NCBI RefSeq assembly: GCF_028596025.1
Contig: NZ_CP117167.1
Location: 4,712,001 to 4,776,000 of the forward strand
Reading direction: 5' to 3'
DNA: 64,000 bases
From: Mucilaginibacter jinjuensis
GTDB lineage: Bacteria > Bacteroidota > Bacteroidia > Sphingobacteriales > Sphingobacteriaceae
Below, piece by piece: positions 53,872 to 63,025 of the stretch. Each line of letters opens with the position of its first letter. Positions within the stretch are counted from its first letter, which is position 1. The notes under the pieces were generated by a model, which made no database searches, was not told where the DNA came from, and saw only the letters and a program-made list of their open reading frames with translations. Position numbers and translations under genes: made by a program.

Positions 53872-56211
53872 ATGAAGAAAATTCCTTCGTACGCGTTTAT
53901 CATGGCTATGCTGGGTACGTCAATGGCCTATGCGCAGCAAAAATACACCAGCACACCTGCGGGTACTTATACTGTTGTAAAAAACCAGGGCGGCCAAACA
54001 CTGGGTTACTCCCCTGCCTCGGGTGTTAAAATTTTAACGGTTGATGGCCTTGCTTTTAAAGACCTCAACAAAAACGGCAAACTGGATAAGTACGAAGACT
54101 GGCGTTTACCCTTCGATGTACGCGCCAAAGACCTGGCCAGTAAAATGAGCGTGGAGCAAATTGCCGGGTTGATGTTATACAGCCGTCACCAACCTATCCC
54201 TGCACCTCCGGCCGGTCCGTTTACAGGTACTTATCATGGTAAGGCATTTTCTGAGAGCGGGGCTAAGGCATCAGACCTAACCGATCAGCAAGCCGACTTT
54301 TTAACCAAGGATAACGTAAGGCACGTACTGGTTACTTCTGTACAATCGCCTGCCATTGCTGCGGAGTGGAACAATAATATGCAGGCCCTCACCGAAGGTA
54401 TTGGTTTAGGTATCCCGGCCAATAACAGTTCAGATCCTCGTCACGGCATCGTGGCATCGGCCGAATTTAACGCAGGTGCGGGCGGTCAAATTTCCATGTG
54501 GCCTGGCTCGTTAGGGATGGCAGCCACTTTTGATCCTGCTGTTACGGAAGGTTTCGGGCATATTGCGGCTTCAGAATATCGCGCTTTGGGTATCGCCACT
54601 GCCCTATCGCCACAAGTTGATATTGCCAGCGAACCACGTTGGTGGCGTGTAAGCGGTACTTTTGGCGAAGACCCGCAACTGGCTACTGATATGGCAAGGG
54701 CTTACATTGATGGTTTCCAGACTTCGGAAGGCAGTAAAGAAATCTCTGGCGGCTGGGGCTATAACAGCGTAAACGCAATGGTAAAACACTGGCCAAGCGG
54801 TGGCAGTGGCGAAGGTGGCCGTGATGCACATTATGGTTATGGCAAGTATGCGGTTTACCCGGCGCATCAGTTCGAAAAAAATGTGGTGCCTTTTACAGAA
54901 GGCGCTTTTAAGCTGAAAGGTAAAACTGGTGAAGCATCGGCAGTAATGCCTTACTATACTATTTCTTACGCACAGGATACCAAAAATGGTGAGAACGTGG
55001 GTAATAACTATAATAAGTACATTATTAATGATATGCTGCGCGGCAAGTATAAATATGACGGGGTAGTTTGTACCGACTGGCTGGTTACTGCCGATGAAAC
55101 GGCAGTTGATCAGTTCCTTTCCGGAAAATCATGGGGAGTAGAGAAACTGACCGTAGCCGAACGCCACTACAAAGCTTTAATAGCAGGTGTTGACCAGTTT
55201 GGTGGCAACAGCGATGCGGCACCTGTACTGGCAGCTTACCAAATGGGCGTTAAAGAGTATGGCGAAGCATTTATGCGCAAACGTTTTGAGCAATCGGCCG
55301 TGCGTTTGTTAAAGAATATCTTCAGGACCGGCCTATTCGAAAACCCTTATTTGAATCCTGATGAAACACAGGCAACTGTGGGCAAACCAGAGTTTATGGC
55401 GGCGGGTTATGAAGCTCAGCTTAAATCAATTGTGATGCTGAAAAATAAGGGCAACGTATTACCTCTTACCAAAAATAAAACAGTTTATGTACCTAAACAA
55501 TTTACGCCGGCCGGGAAAAACTTTTTGGGGATCCCTTATCCGGAGAAATTAGATTACCCGGTAAGTTTGGCTGTGGTTAAAAAGTACTTTAATGTAACTG
55601 ATAATCCCGACGAGGCTGATTATGCTCTGGTATTTATCAACAGCCCTGCATCACAAGGTGGTTATAGTGCCGACGATCTTAAAAACGGCGGCAATGGTTA
55701 CCTGCCTATCAGTTTGCAGTATAAACCCTATACCGCTACAGGTGCCCGCGCAACCAGCATTGCAGGCGGCGATCCGCTGGAGAAATCTGCTAACCGCAGT
55801 TACAAAGGCAAAACATCAACAGCTATCAATACAACCGATTTAAATATGGTGACCGATACCTACACCAAAATGAAAGGCAAACCGGTTATTGTATCTGTAA
55901 TGATGAATAACGCCACCGTATTCGGCGAATTTGAGCAGGATGCCAGCGCCTTGTTAGTGCAGTTTGGTGTACAAGATCAGGCTGTATTAGATGTATTGAC
56001 AGGCAAAACAGAACCATCGGGCTTGTTACCATTACAAATGCCTGCAGATATGGCAACTGTTGAACACCAGGCCGAAGATTTGCCTTTAGACATGAAATGC
56101 TATAAAGACAGTGAAGGCCATGTTTACGATTTCGCCTACGGTTTAAACTGGAAGGGTGTTATTAAAGATACCCGAACTGCTAAATATCAGCATAACACAA
56201 AAGTTAACTAA
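53872..56211 (+). CDS. Glycoside hydrolase family 3
   Basis: 779 residues with signal peptide (cut after AYAQ). N-terminal TIM-barrel with the substrate region KHWPSGGSGEGGRDAH and nucleophile D402 in VVCTDWLV; C-terminal alpha/beta sandwich and fibronectin-like tail. Typical beta-glucosidase or beta-xylosidase that trims oligosaccharides in the periplasm. Stand-alone gene with terminator. Its link with the PUL that follows on the other strand is by position only. Confidence 0.92.
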   Translation: MKKIPSYAFIMAMLGTSMAYAQQKYTSTPAGTYTVVKNQGGQTLGYSPASGVKILTVDGLAFKDLNKNGKLDKYEDWRLPFDVRAKDLASKMSVEQIAGLMLYSRHQPIPAPPAGPFTGTYHGKAFSESGAKASDLTDQQADFLTKDNVRHVLVTSVQSPAIAAEWNNNMQALTEGIGLGIPANNSSDPRHGIVASAEFNAGAGGQISMWPGSLGMAATFDPAVTEGFGHIAASEYRALGIATALSPQVDIASEPRWWRVSGTFGEDPQLATDMARAYIDGFQTSEGSKEISGGWGYNSVNAMVKHWPSGGSGEGGRDAHYGYGKYAVYPAHQFEKNVVPFTEGAFKLKGKTGEASAVMPYYTISYAQDTKNGENVGNNYNKYIINDMLRGKYKYDGVVCTDWLVTADETAVDQFLSGKSWGVEKLTVAERHYKALIAGVDQFGGNSDAAPVLAAYQMGVKEYGEAFMRKRFEQSAVRLLKNIFRTGLFENPYLNPDETQATVGKPEFMAAGYEAQLKSIVMLKNKGNVLPLTKNKTVYVPKQFTPAGKNFLGIPYPEKLDYPVSLAVVKKYFNVTDNPDEADYALVFINSPASQGGYSADDLKNGGNGYLPISLQYKPYTATGARATSIAGGDPLEKSANRSYKGKTSTAINTTDLNMVTDTYTKMKGKPVIVSVMMNNATVFGEFEQDASALLVQFGVQDQAVLDVLTGKTEPSGLLPLQMPADMATVEHQAEDLPLDMKCYKDSEGHVYDFAYGLNWKGVIKDTRTAKYQHNTKVN

Positions 56212-56233
56212 TTGACCAAAAGATAATAAGATG

Positions 56234-56268
56234 ATCCCTGTTGCAGATTTGCGGCAGGGATTTTTTAT
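56234..56268 (+). terminator. Rho-independent terminator
   Basis: 11-bp stem (56234-56244 with 56251-56261, two G-U pairs), 6-base loop, T6 tail. Ends GH3. Confidence 0.88.
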
Positions 56269-56349
56269 TTCAATCAGTCGATTAAATATTCCTAATCGCT
56301 ATAAGAACATTTAAACCGAAGGTCTGTTTTATTGATAAATAAAGCAGCT

Positions 56350-56838
56350 ATGAACCTCAAAAAGATATTTACAGCAGCAACAGCGGGCACAACGGTAATG
56401 ACCTTGTTTAGCTATGCAGTTACCAAAGCTGCCAAAAAGAATTTTATCGAACCTGTAATATTAGGTCAGTTACTTAACCGAATAACAACACTTGATAAAG
56501 ATACCGCAATGGCTGCCGGATGGGCTTCACATTTGGGTGTGGGCGTAGGCTTTACTGCTATTTATGATAAATATCTCCAATTAAAAAAGACACGCCCTAC
56601 TTTGGCGAATGCTTTGTTGTTAGGATCAGTAGGTGGTTTATCTGGCATCCTGATCTGGAACACTACATTTAAAGCGCATCCAAACCCACCGGGTGTTGAT
56701 GTAAAGAATTTCTATAAACAACTTTTTCTGGCCCACCTGATATTTGCCGCAGGTGTAGCGCTAACGTACGAAGCAAATGATTTTGAAGTAGTAAAACCGG
56801 GACCATTTTTCCACGAATCGGACTATATTTTTATCTGA
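56350..56838 (+). CDS. Small membrane protein, unknown
   Basis: 162 residues from the ATG at 56350 (a TTG at 56332 is less likely). Four hydrophobic segments (~5-20, ~60-75, ~92-110, ~133-150). No family recognised; the layout is like a DUF-type four-helix membrane protein. It stops one base before the stop codon of the small gene on the other strand. Confidence 0.6.
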   Translation: MNLKKIFTAATAGTTVMTLFSYAVTKAAKKNFIEPVILGQLLNRITTLDKDTAMAAGWASHLGVGVGFTAIYDKYLQLKKTRPTLANALLLGSVGGLSGILIWNTTFKAHPNPPGVDVKNFYKQLFLAHLIFAAGVALTYEANDFEVVKPGPFFHESDYIFI

Positions 56839-56839
56839 T

Positions 56840-56989
56840 TTATTTAGCCGACCTAGTGTTCATGGCCGTGGTATGACCATCATTCAGGCCATCGATGAAG
56901 CCGCGTTTTACATCGTCCCAATGGCTTAACAAGGAGTAAATTATAGCTATCAATATTATTCGCCAGATAAGGCCTTTACGTTTTTCCAT
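56840..56989 (-). CDS. 49-residue single-helix membrane peptide
   Basis: ATG at 56989, stop at 56840-56842. The peptide has a basic start (MEKRKG), one membrane helix (LIWRIILIAIIYSLL) and then SHWDDVKRGFIDGLNDGH. The W-D-x-x-K-x-G-F-x-D-G pattern is, from memory, a feature of small Bacteroidota proteins. It lies 53 bases after the GH130 gene on the same strand, as a last gene of the PUL operon or by itself. Confidence 0.6.
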   Translation of the reverse strand: MEKRKGLIWRIILIAIIYSLLSHWDDVKRGFIDGLNDGHTTAMNTRSAK

Positions 56990-57042
56990 TTATTTTAAAT
57001 CGAATAATTAAAACTATTAATTATCCTTTTAAAATACAAGAG

Positions 57043-58092
57043 CTATACACCAAGTGTTTCTAATATTTCCGCTATCGAAAACTTAGCCGCACAAACAAAT
57101 TCATCAGCTGCGCCATAATACAGGGTAATGGTATCACCATCAACAATATGACCGTTGGTAAATACTACGTTGCCGAAAAAACCGCTGGTTTCATAATCTT
57201 CGGTAGGTACCATCAGGGGTTCTTTACTACGGGCTATAATTTTAGATGGATCATTCAGATCCAACAAAACAGCGCCTAGGCAATATTGGTGTTTGTAGTT
57301 AGCGCCATGATAAATTTCTAACCAGCCTTTATCGGTTTTTATCGGGGCAGCTCCTGCGCCTACACGGGCATCGTCCCAACTATCTTTTCGGGTTTTGATG
57401 ATGCACTTATGGTTACCCCAATGGATGCCATCCGGCGATTCGGCCAGCCAAATGAAGTTTCCGCCCAGATCCACGCTGCTTGGGCGGTGCAGGGCGTAAT
57501 ATTTGCCGTTTATCTTTTCCTCAAAAATGGCGCAATCTTTATTGTGTGGAGGGAAGATAACGCCATGCGATTCGAAAGTTTTCCAATCGGTAGTGGTGCG
57601 TAACCCTACCGTTACCCCGTTTGCCGATACGGCGGTGTATGTTAACCAGTATTTATTGTCGAGATAAGTAACCCGGCAATCTTCTATCCCAAAAGCCTCG
57701 AGCATCCCTTTACCGAAGAGCGGTTCATAACCTTCGGATTCATGAAAGTGAATGCCATCATCGCTGCAAAGCAAGCGCAGGTGCGATAAGGTGGTAAGAT
57801 AATCCAGGCCTTGAAACCGTACCACTCTTGCATCGGTATTAATCAACTCGGGATGCTTTTCAGGAATTTCTATGATCGAAGTTTTACCTTCATCATTAAT
57901 CACTGGGATCAGGATCATCCCCTCTTTGGCAGCTGTATTTTCTGCCACACGAACAATCAACCAGATTTTCTCATCGAACCGAAACACGCCGGGATTCAAT
58001 AAACAAATCACCTGCATGCCATCGGCGCTTGGGTGTACATGCGCCGGGCGTAATAAGGGATTTTCGGGGAATCGTTTTGCTAAATCTGCCAT
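57043..58092 (-). CDS. Glycoside hydrolase/phosphorylase family 130
   Basis: 349 residues from the ATG at 58092 (starts at 58116 and 58131 are open). Five-bladed propeller fold: NPLLRPAHVHPSADGMQVICLLNPGVFRF at the start, then RVAEN, GIEDCRVTYLD, ARVGAGAAPI and LYYGAADEFVC. The family contains beta-mannoside phosphorylases and some hydrolases; EDxR and GAGxxPI segments fit it. Cytoplasmic (no signal), so it works on imported mannosides or related sugars from the PUL. It follows the lyase gene by about 65 bases. Confidence 0.9.
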   Translation of the reverse strand: MADLAKRFPENPLLRPAHVHPSADGMQVICLLNPGVFRFDEKIWLIVRVAENTAAKEGMILIPVINDEGKTSIIEIPEKHPELINTDARVVRFQGLDYLTTLSHLRLLCSDDGIHFHESEGYEPLFGKGMLEAFGIEDCRVTYLDNKYWLTYTAVSANGVTVGLRTTTDWKTFESHGVIFPPHNKDCAIFEEKINGKYYALHRPSSVDLGGNFIWLAESPDGIHWGNHKCIIKTRKDSWDDARVGAGAAPIKTDKGWLEIYHGANYKHQYCLGAVLLDLNDPSKIIARSKEPLMVPTEDYETSGFFGNVVFTNGHIVDGDTITLYYGAADEFVCAAKFSIAEILETLGV

Positions 58093-58156
58093 AAAAAAGG
58101 GTTTCTCTAAATACATTAAAGAAACCCTCAAAACATTTATTTGTTGGCCGAAATCA

Positions 58157-59326
58157 CTAATTCAACCAAATCAACGGATGCCGAACAGGGAGGTTACGGA
58201 TAATCTCCTCATCCTGCGGGTCATGGTCTAAAGTTTTCCAGGTTAATAACCATTGCTGGTTCTGATAAGCCGCTGCACCAAAAATCAATGATGGCTGCGC
58301 TGTTGGCCAGCTTTCCCAATGCATTACGTCGTGCGGGTAAGGCCAGCTATTTTTATCTTTCAGGTATGGATACAAAAACTCAACCCCTTTTTTGATTGAT
58401 TTACCATCGGTAGTTTGGTAGTTCCACAGATCGTTGTCTTTGGTACTTAAGATTTGGCAAATCGTTGTCATAGCATCCAAATTAAAGATCGAATAACCAT
58501 AAGGCTTGGTACGTTTTAATTCCAATGGAAAGCTGCCATCTGTAGCCATTTGGGTTGGTAACAGCACTTCTTTATACCGATCTGAACAAAACTTCATCAA
58601 CTCCTGGTTGCCGGTAAATTTGGCGAAACAGGCAGTCTGCATCGTCCAGCAAGTACCGTGGTTGTTCTTGGCATTCATTTCATCCTTGCCGTATGGGTGA
58701 GTAGTTAACCAGGTTAGATATTGGCTGAACCATGATTTAATACCTGCCAGTGTTTCCTTATTTAACGAAGATGAATTTTCCATTGCCTCTATACCCTGCA
58801 CAACTTCCATCAACTGGATGGTATCAATAATACCAATTCCTCTGCCTGTTGCCACGCCTTTTATGGCTTGCGCATATTGTAAGTTAGGGTTCATTAAAGT
58901 TTCTGGATCGATAAACCAGGCTTTGAGATGCACTACGGCTTGCTTTACATATTTTTCATCATGTGTAATTTTGTAGGCTGATGCTAAAGCGCCAATAATC
59001 CGGCTAAACCTAATCATCGCCAACCGATGCGCCACAAAATTCTGCGGGTTGGTCAAGCCATCTTTTTGAATATACGGTCCATTTGGATCAGTTGGATTAG
59101 GCCACCAATAATCACCTTCCGAATAAAAATCGTGCTTGCCGCCGCTGCTGCGCGGGCTGGTTTCGGCAGTAACCGTAATTGGCTGTTGCAGCATAGCCCA
59201 GGCTGCTTCTTTTAAAATGTAAGGCTTTAAAGTTTCAGTTGCCTGCTGCTTAACTGATTGATCTGTAGTAAAACTATTCAGCAGTAAAACTGTGCTCAAC
59301 AATATGATGGATAATCTAAGTTTCAT
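58157..59326 (-). CDS. Alginate-lyase-superfamily protein (PL5/PL38-like)
   Basis: 389 residues, exported (signal peptide 1-20), helical (alpha/alpha)n toroid of PF05426. The likely active-site N221-N222-H223 in AKNNHGTCW, plus GRGIGIIDTIQ and HDFYSEGDYWWPNP, match the other lyase in the operon. It should cleave uronic-acid-containing chains by beta-elimination. It may be alginate, glucuronan or mixed; not fixed by sequence. It starts 3 bases after GH2 ends. Confidence 0.88.
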   Translation of the reverse strand: MKLRLSIILLSTVLLLNSFTTDQSVKQQATETLKPYILKEAAWAMLQQPITVTAETSPRSSGGKHDFYSEGDYWWPNPTDPNGPYIQKDGLTNPQNFVAHRLAMIRFSRIIGALASAYKITHDEKYVKQAVVHLKAWFIDPETLMNPNLQYAQAIKGVATGRGIGIIDTIQLMEVVQGIEAMENSSSLNKETLAGIKSWFSQYLTWLTTHPYGKDEMNAKNNHGTCWTMQTACFAKFTGNQELMKFCSDRYKEVLLPTQMATDGSFPLELKRTKPYGYSIFNLDAMTTICQILSTKDNDLWNYQTTDGKSIKKGVEFLYPYLKDKNSWPYPHDVMHWESWPTAQPSLIFGAAAYQNQQWLLTWKTLDHDPQDEEIIRNLPVRHPLIWLN

Positions 59327-59329
59327 CGC

Positions 59330-61801
59330 TTATAAATTTAAAAATACCGTTTTCAATCCAGGCGATTGTACGCCAATCATACTGTAACCTCCATTTGTTT
59401 TTATGCTGATAATTGCCCGGCCGTTGTAAGCCTCTACCTTGCGGGAACCGCTCGATGTACCTAAATCATCCAGCAAAATACCGTCGCCGGTTAAGGAGAA
59501 ATTGATCCAGTTAATGGCATCGAGGCATTGCACGCCCTTGCTATCCAACAAGGTTACCTGAACGGTAGCTATGCCATTTTTATCAGCAATTTTGGTGAGC
59601 ACCAGTTTGGCTGGTTTCTCCCATTTCTCGGTTTGGTAGATCTGGCTGATGATATCAGTAACCGTCACCTTGCCTTTGTGGGCAACTACCTTAATATCGT
59701 TTTTGCCTTTATTAAATACCACTAACCAGCGCAAACCTGCCGCCGGAAAATCCTGACTATTACGTTTCTTTACGCCATAACTTTTGCCGTTTACAAACAG
59801 CTCGGCATTATCGGCATTAGAGTATACTTTTACCATTTTCTGCTCACCTTCATCACCCCAGCGAATTGGCCAGGTATGGCCGTAAATGTGCGCCATCGGC
59901 TTTTTAGTCCAGTAAGATTGAAAAACGTAATAGGCTTCTTTCTTCGTAAAATCGCGCTCTACCACACCCTTTTGGTTCATGTAAGGGACCGGGTTATCGG
60001 GGCGGATGGGCGTAGAGAAATCTTTAAACACCCAAAAAGCTGAGCCTGTTAACCAGGGCATCGTTTCCTGCTCTTTCAGGTGCCAGTCGAACAGGTTACA
60101 GATATAACTTTCGCTCCAATCGCCATCTTTTGATACACGGGCTGCACCGCCAATCAGTGAAGCATCACCAGAGCGTTCGTCGGTGCCTGTGCCTGTTTTA
60201 ATTTTAGCTAAAGCGTTGTCCGGGTTTTCAGAATGGCGAAGCGCGTGGCTATCTCCCCCCCATTCCGCGTGGAAAAAGTGCGGCACTTTATTAAACTCAT
60301 CTTCAGTAGCCTTTTTGTACTCAGTATATACGCCCCGGTACCAGCCAGCCCAGATAGATGGCGAATACACATCCGGAATATCCTTACAAAAATCGCAACG
60401 GCGTAGTGTGGTTTTACGCGACGGATCGAGCTTGTGGGCCAGGTCGTTCTGCTCGCTCATAAAAGCGTGGATCTTGGCCTTATCATATTCAGGAAAATCA
60501 CCTTCCCAATCGTTCTCATTACCTAATCCCCATAAAATAATAGACGGGTGATTATAGTGTTGCTGAATCATATTGGTGAGCATGCTGCGCGCCTGATTTT
60601 TATACTGATCGCCGCCTAAACCGCCACGGCACCAGGGCTCTTCTTCCCAAACTAAAATACCCAAACTATCACACAGGTTTAAAATAATACGCGATTGCTG
60701 GTAATGGCCGAGGCGGATAAAGTTAACGCCCATATCTTTCATCAGCTGCATTTCCTGGTGCATCATACTATCGGTCATAGCAGCGGCTACACCGGCGTGG
60801 TCTTCGTGACGATGGGTGCCCTGTAATAACAAACGTTTACCATTTAGATAAAACGGGCCTTTATCCGCAAATAAGAAACTGCGGAAACCGATCTTTTCGG
60901 TCTGCGTAAAAGTTTGTCCGTTAGCCGAAGCTGTTACTTCGATTGTATACAAATAAGGATCATCAGGTGTCCATAAATGAGGCTTGCTGATTTTTAGTTT
61001 GGCTATCGAAAAGGCTTTATCACTAACATCATTTGATGAATATGGCGCTTTTAAAACTACTTTGCCAGTAGCATCTTTTACCTTTAGTTCGCCGTTAACT
61101 TGTTTAATATTATCGGGATTATAAAGGCTGATCTGCGCATTAACCCAACATGACTTGGTTATCGTATCCACGCTGGCATTGGCATATAATTTATCGATGC
61201 CTACCTGTGGTTGATAAACCAAATTCAGGTAACGATATAGTCCACCATACACATTAAAATCTGATAATTGCGAAGGGATCGTTTCCAGATCGCGCGAGTT
61301 ATCGCAGCGGATCTCTAACGGGATTTTACCTTTGAATTGCTTTTTGAAGGCATCGGTCTTTTTAAAATCTTCAACTGCCGTGGTTATATCAACCGACCAT
61401 TCATCGTAGCCACCCAAATGTGAGCCAACTTTGGTTGTATATACATAAACCTCGGTACGCTGACCAGCACCTTCGAAATGTAGAATGGTTCTACCGTTTG
61501 GATAAGGGTTATTAATATCCAGTTTAGTACGATACCATCCCGGACCCTGGTAATAGTTTACATCGGGGTCAACGGCATCGCGGGCGTTGAAGCAATGCGG
61601 CAGGGTTACGTTGCTCCATATCGGTAAGCTTTCGGGGTTGCCTGCAGTTACCGGGCGAACTGCTTCCCAAATGCCGCCGAGATCCTGCTTTAAAAACTCC
61701 CAGTTATTATTTAAACGCGTTTTTTGCTGCGCGAAGGTTGAGCTTCCGCAACACATTATCAGGATCAATAAAAATAAACTTGCCCTTTTTATAGTTAACA
61801 T
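59330..61801 (-). CDS. Glycoside hydrolase family 2
   Basis: 823 residues, signal peptide cut after TFAQ. Domain order: galactose-binding-like sugar-binding (~30-200), Ig-like (~205-305), TIM barrel (~310-640) and C-terminal Ig-like (DUF4982-like) region. Acid/base E429 in WGLGNEND and nucleophile E513 in FHAEWGG, both intact. Fits beta-galactosidase or beta-glucuronidase branch of GH2; the unusual GDSHALRHSE loop after the nucleophile hints at a special substrate. Lies between the two lyases and 12 bases after the first. Confidence 0.9.
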   Translation of the reverse strand: MLTIKRASLFLLILIMCCGSSTFAQQKTRLNNNWEFLKQDLGGIWEAVRPVTAGNPESLPIWSNVTLPHCFNARDAVDPDVNYYQGPGWYRTKLDINNPYPNGRTILHFEGAGQRTEVYVYTTKVGSHLGGYDEWSVDITTAVEDFKKTDAFKKQFKGKIPLEIRCDNSRDLETIPSQLSDFNVYGGLYRYLNLVYQPQVGIDKLYANASVDTITKSCWVNAQISLYNPDNIKQVNGELKVKDATGKVVLKAPYSSNDVSDKAFSIAKLKISKPHLWTPDDPYLYTIEVTASANGQTFTQTEKIGFRSFLFADKGPFYLNGKRLLLQGTHRHEDHAGVAAAMTDSMMHQEMQLMKDMGVNFIRLGHYQQSRIILNLCDSLGILVWEEEPWCRGGLGGDQYKNQARSMLTNMIQQHYNHPSIILWGLGNENDWEGDFPEYDKAKIHAFMSEQNDLAHKLDPSRKTTLRRCDFCKDIPDVYSPSIWAGWYRGVYTEYKKATEDEFNKVPHFFHAEWGGDSHALRHSENPDNALAKIKTGTGTDERSGDASLIGGAARVSKDGDWSESYICNLFDWHLKEQETMPWLTGSAFWVFKDFSTPIRPDNPVPYMNQKGVVERDFTKKEAYYVFQSYWTKKPMAHIYGHTWPIRWGDEGEQKMVKVYSNADNAELFVNGKSYGVKKRNSQDFPAAGLRWLVVFNKGKNDIKVVAHKGKVTVTDIISQIYQTEKWEKPAKLVLTKIADKNGIATVQVTLLDSKGVQCLDAINWINFSLTGDGILLDDLGTSSGSRKVEAYNGRAIISIKTNGGYSMIGVQSPGLKTVFLNL

Positions 61802-61813
61802 AGGTAGTAGAGA

Positions 61814-63019
61814 TTAATTGAGCAATTGTAACTGGCTATCAGCCGGAAATTTGTTGTAAAATTCTTTAAAAGAAACATCGGGATATTTATCCTTAGCAGC
61901 ATGTACAATGTGTTTCATATTGCCATAGTCAAACTTGCCGATCTCGGGGTAAGTCCATTGTTTTTGCCCCAAAGCGTAAGGCAATAAAAATTGAATAGCG
62001 CCTTTAATTCCTTTGCCATCCAACGTTTGCTCATGCCATAGATCGATGTTCAGATGATCGGCAATCACGGCCAGCTTGCACCAGGCATTGAGATTCATGG
62101 TATTGTAATCCCATGATTTGGTACGCACCAGTTCCAAAGGTTGCATACCATCGGTAGTAAATTGCTGGTCGATACGCGGGATGGTAAACTCCCGAATCAC
62201 CTTAATGGCCAGTATCTTATTACCAATGAATAAGGCAAAATTGGCCAGCTGCATATCGTAATTGGTGCCGTGGTTGTTAATTTGCGAACGTTCGGCCTTA
62301 CCGTTCTTACTGGTAAGCAACCAGTTGGCATACGCTCTGTACCATTGTTTGATACCTGCTATAAAAGCAGCATCGAAATACTTACTGGTTTGTAAAAGGG
62401 TAATAGCATCAGGAACGCTGGTTAGGCCTACAGTTTCAATAATGCCTATTCCCCTTCCATCGTTTATTCCCGGAATATATTGGGCATAATTTAAATTCGG
62501 GTTCATGCGGGTATCGGCATCTATAAACCAAACTTTTAAAAGTTGACGCGCTTTTTCGGCATATTGTTGGTTACCTGTAAAGTAATATGCCAGCGCTAAG
62601 TGTTTAACACTGCTGCTCATTTTACCCATCTGGCTGGCATCATGCAATAAATAAATCTCAGGGTTACGGCGGCCATCCTTGCGGATATAAGGTTTGCCGT
62701 TTGCTTTTGATGAATCAGCCCACCAGTATGGCGCCTGGCTCACATAATCGTGCTTATTGCCACTTGGCGCGAGTTTAGTTTTCTCGAAAGTAACCGAATA
62801 CGGGCCTGCTTTTAACAGACTATCTGCTTCGCGAATAAGCCTGTTTACTTCTTTTACAGCGGCGGTATCGCGTTCGTGGTAATTATTATTCAGCTTATTG
62901 AGCACCTGTCCATCGAGTAGTATAAAACTAAAATTACCGGCTTTGCCTTGCGCAAAGCCGGTAGTAATAAAAACTAAACTCAAAATCAATGCTCGTGCAA
63001 AATTTCTTAGCATCGGCAT
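61814..63019 (-). CDS. Alginate-lyase-superfamily protein (PL5/PL38-like), paralogue
   Basis: 401 residues with signal peptide (cut after GFAQ). Paralogue of the lyase at 58157: shared NKHDYVSQAPYWW, MNPNLNYAQY and GRGIGIIETVG segments, and N248-N249-H250 in INNHGTNYD. It follows the SusD gene by 6 bases. Two copies may act as endo- and exo-enzymes, or on different uronates. Confidence 0.88.
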   Translation of the reverse strand: MPMLRNFARALILSLVFITTGFAQGKAGNFSFILLDGQVLNKLNNNYHERDTAAVKEVNRLIREADSLLKAGPYSVTFEKTKLAPSGNKHDYVSQAPYWWADSSKANGKPYIRKDGRRNPEIYLLHDASQMGKMSSSVKHLALAYYFTGNQQYAEKARQLLKVWFIDADTRMNPNLNYAQYIPGINDGRGIGIIETVGLTSVPDAITLLQTSKYFDAAFIAGIKQWYRAYANWLLTSKNGKAERSQINNHGTNYDMQLANFALFIGNKILAIKVIREFTIPRIDQQFTTDGMQPLELVRTKSWDYNTMNLNAWCKLAVIADHLNIDLWHEQTLDGKGIKGAIQFLLPYALGQKQWTYPEIGKFDYGNMKHIVHAAKDKYPDVSFKEFYNKFPADSQLQLLN

Positions 63020-63025
63020 ATATTA

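Noticed and set aside
57872..58231. 119-codon plus-strand open frame
   Set aside because: Antisense across the GH130/lyase junction; codon content follows the true genes.
60183..60551. 122-codon plus-strand open frame
   Set aside because: Antisense to the GH2 catalytic barrel; no recognisable domain.
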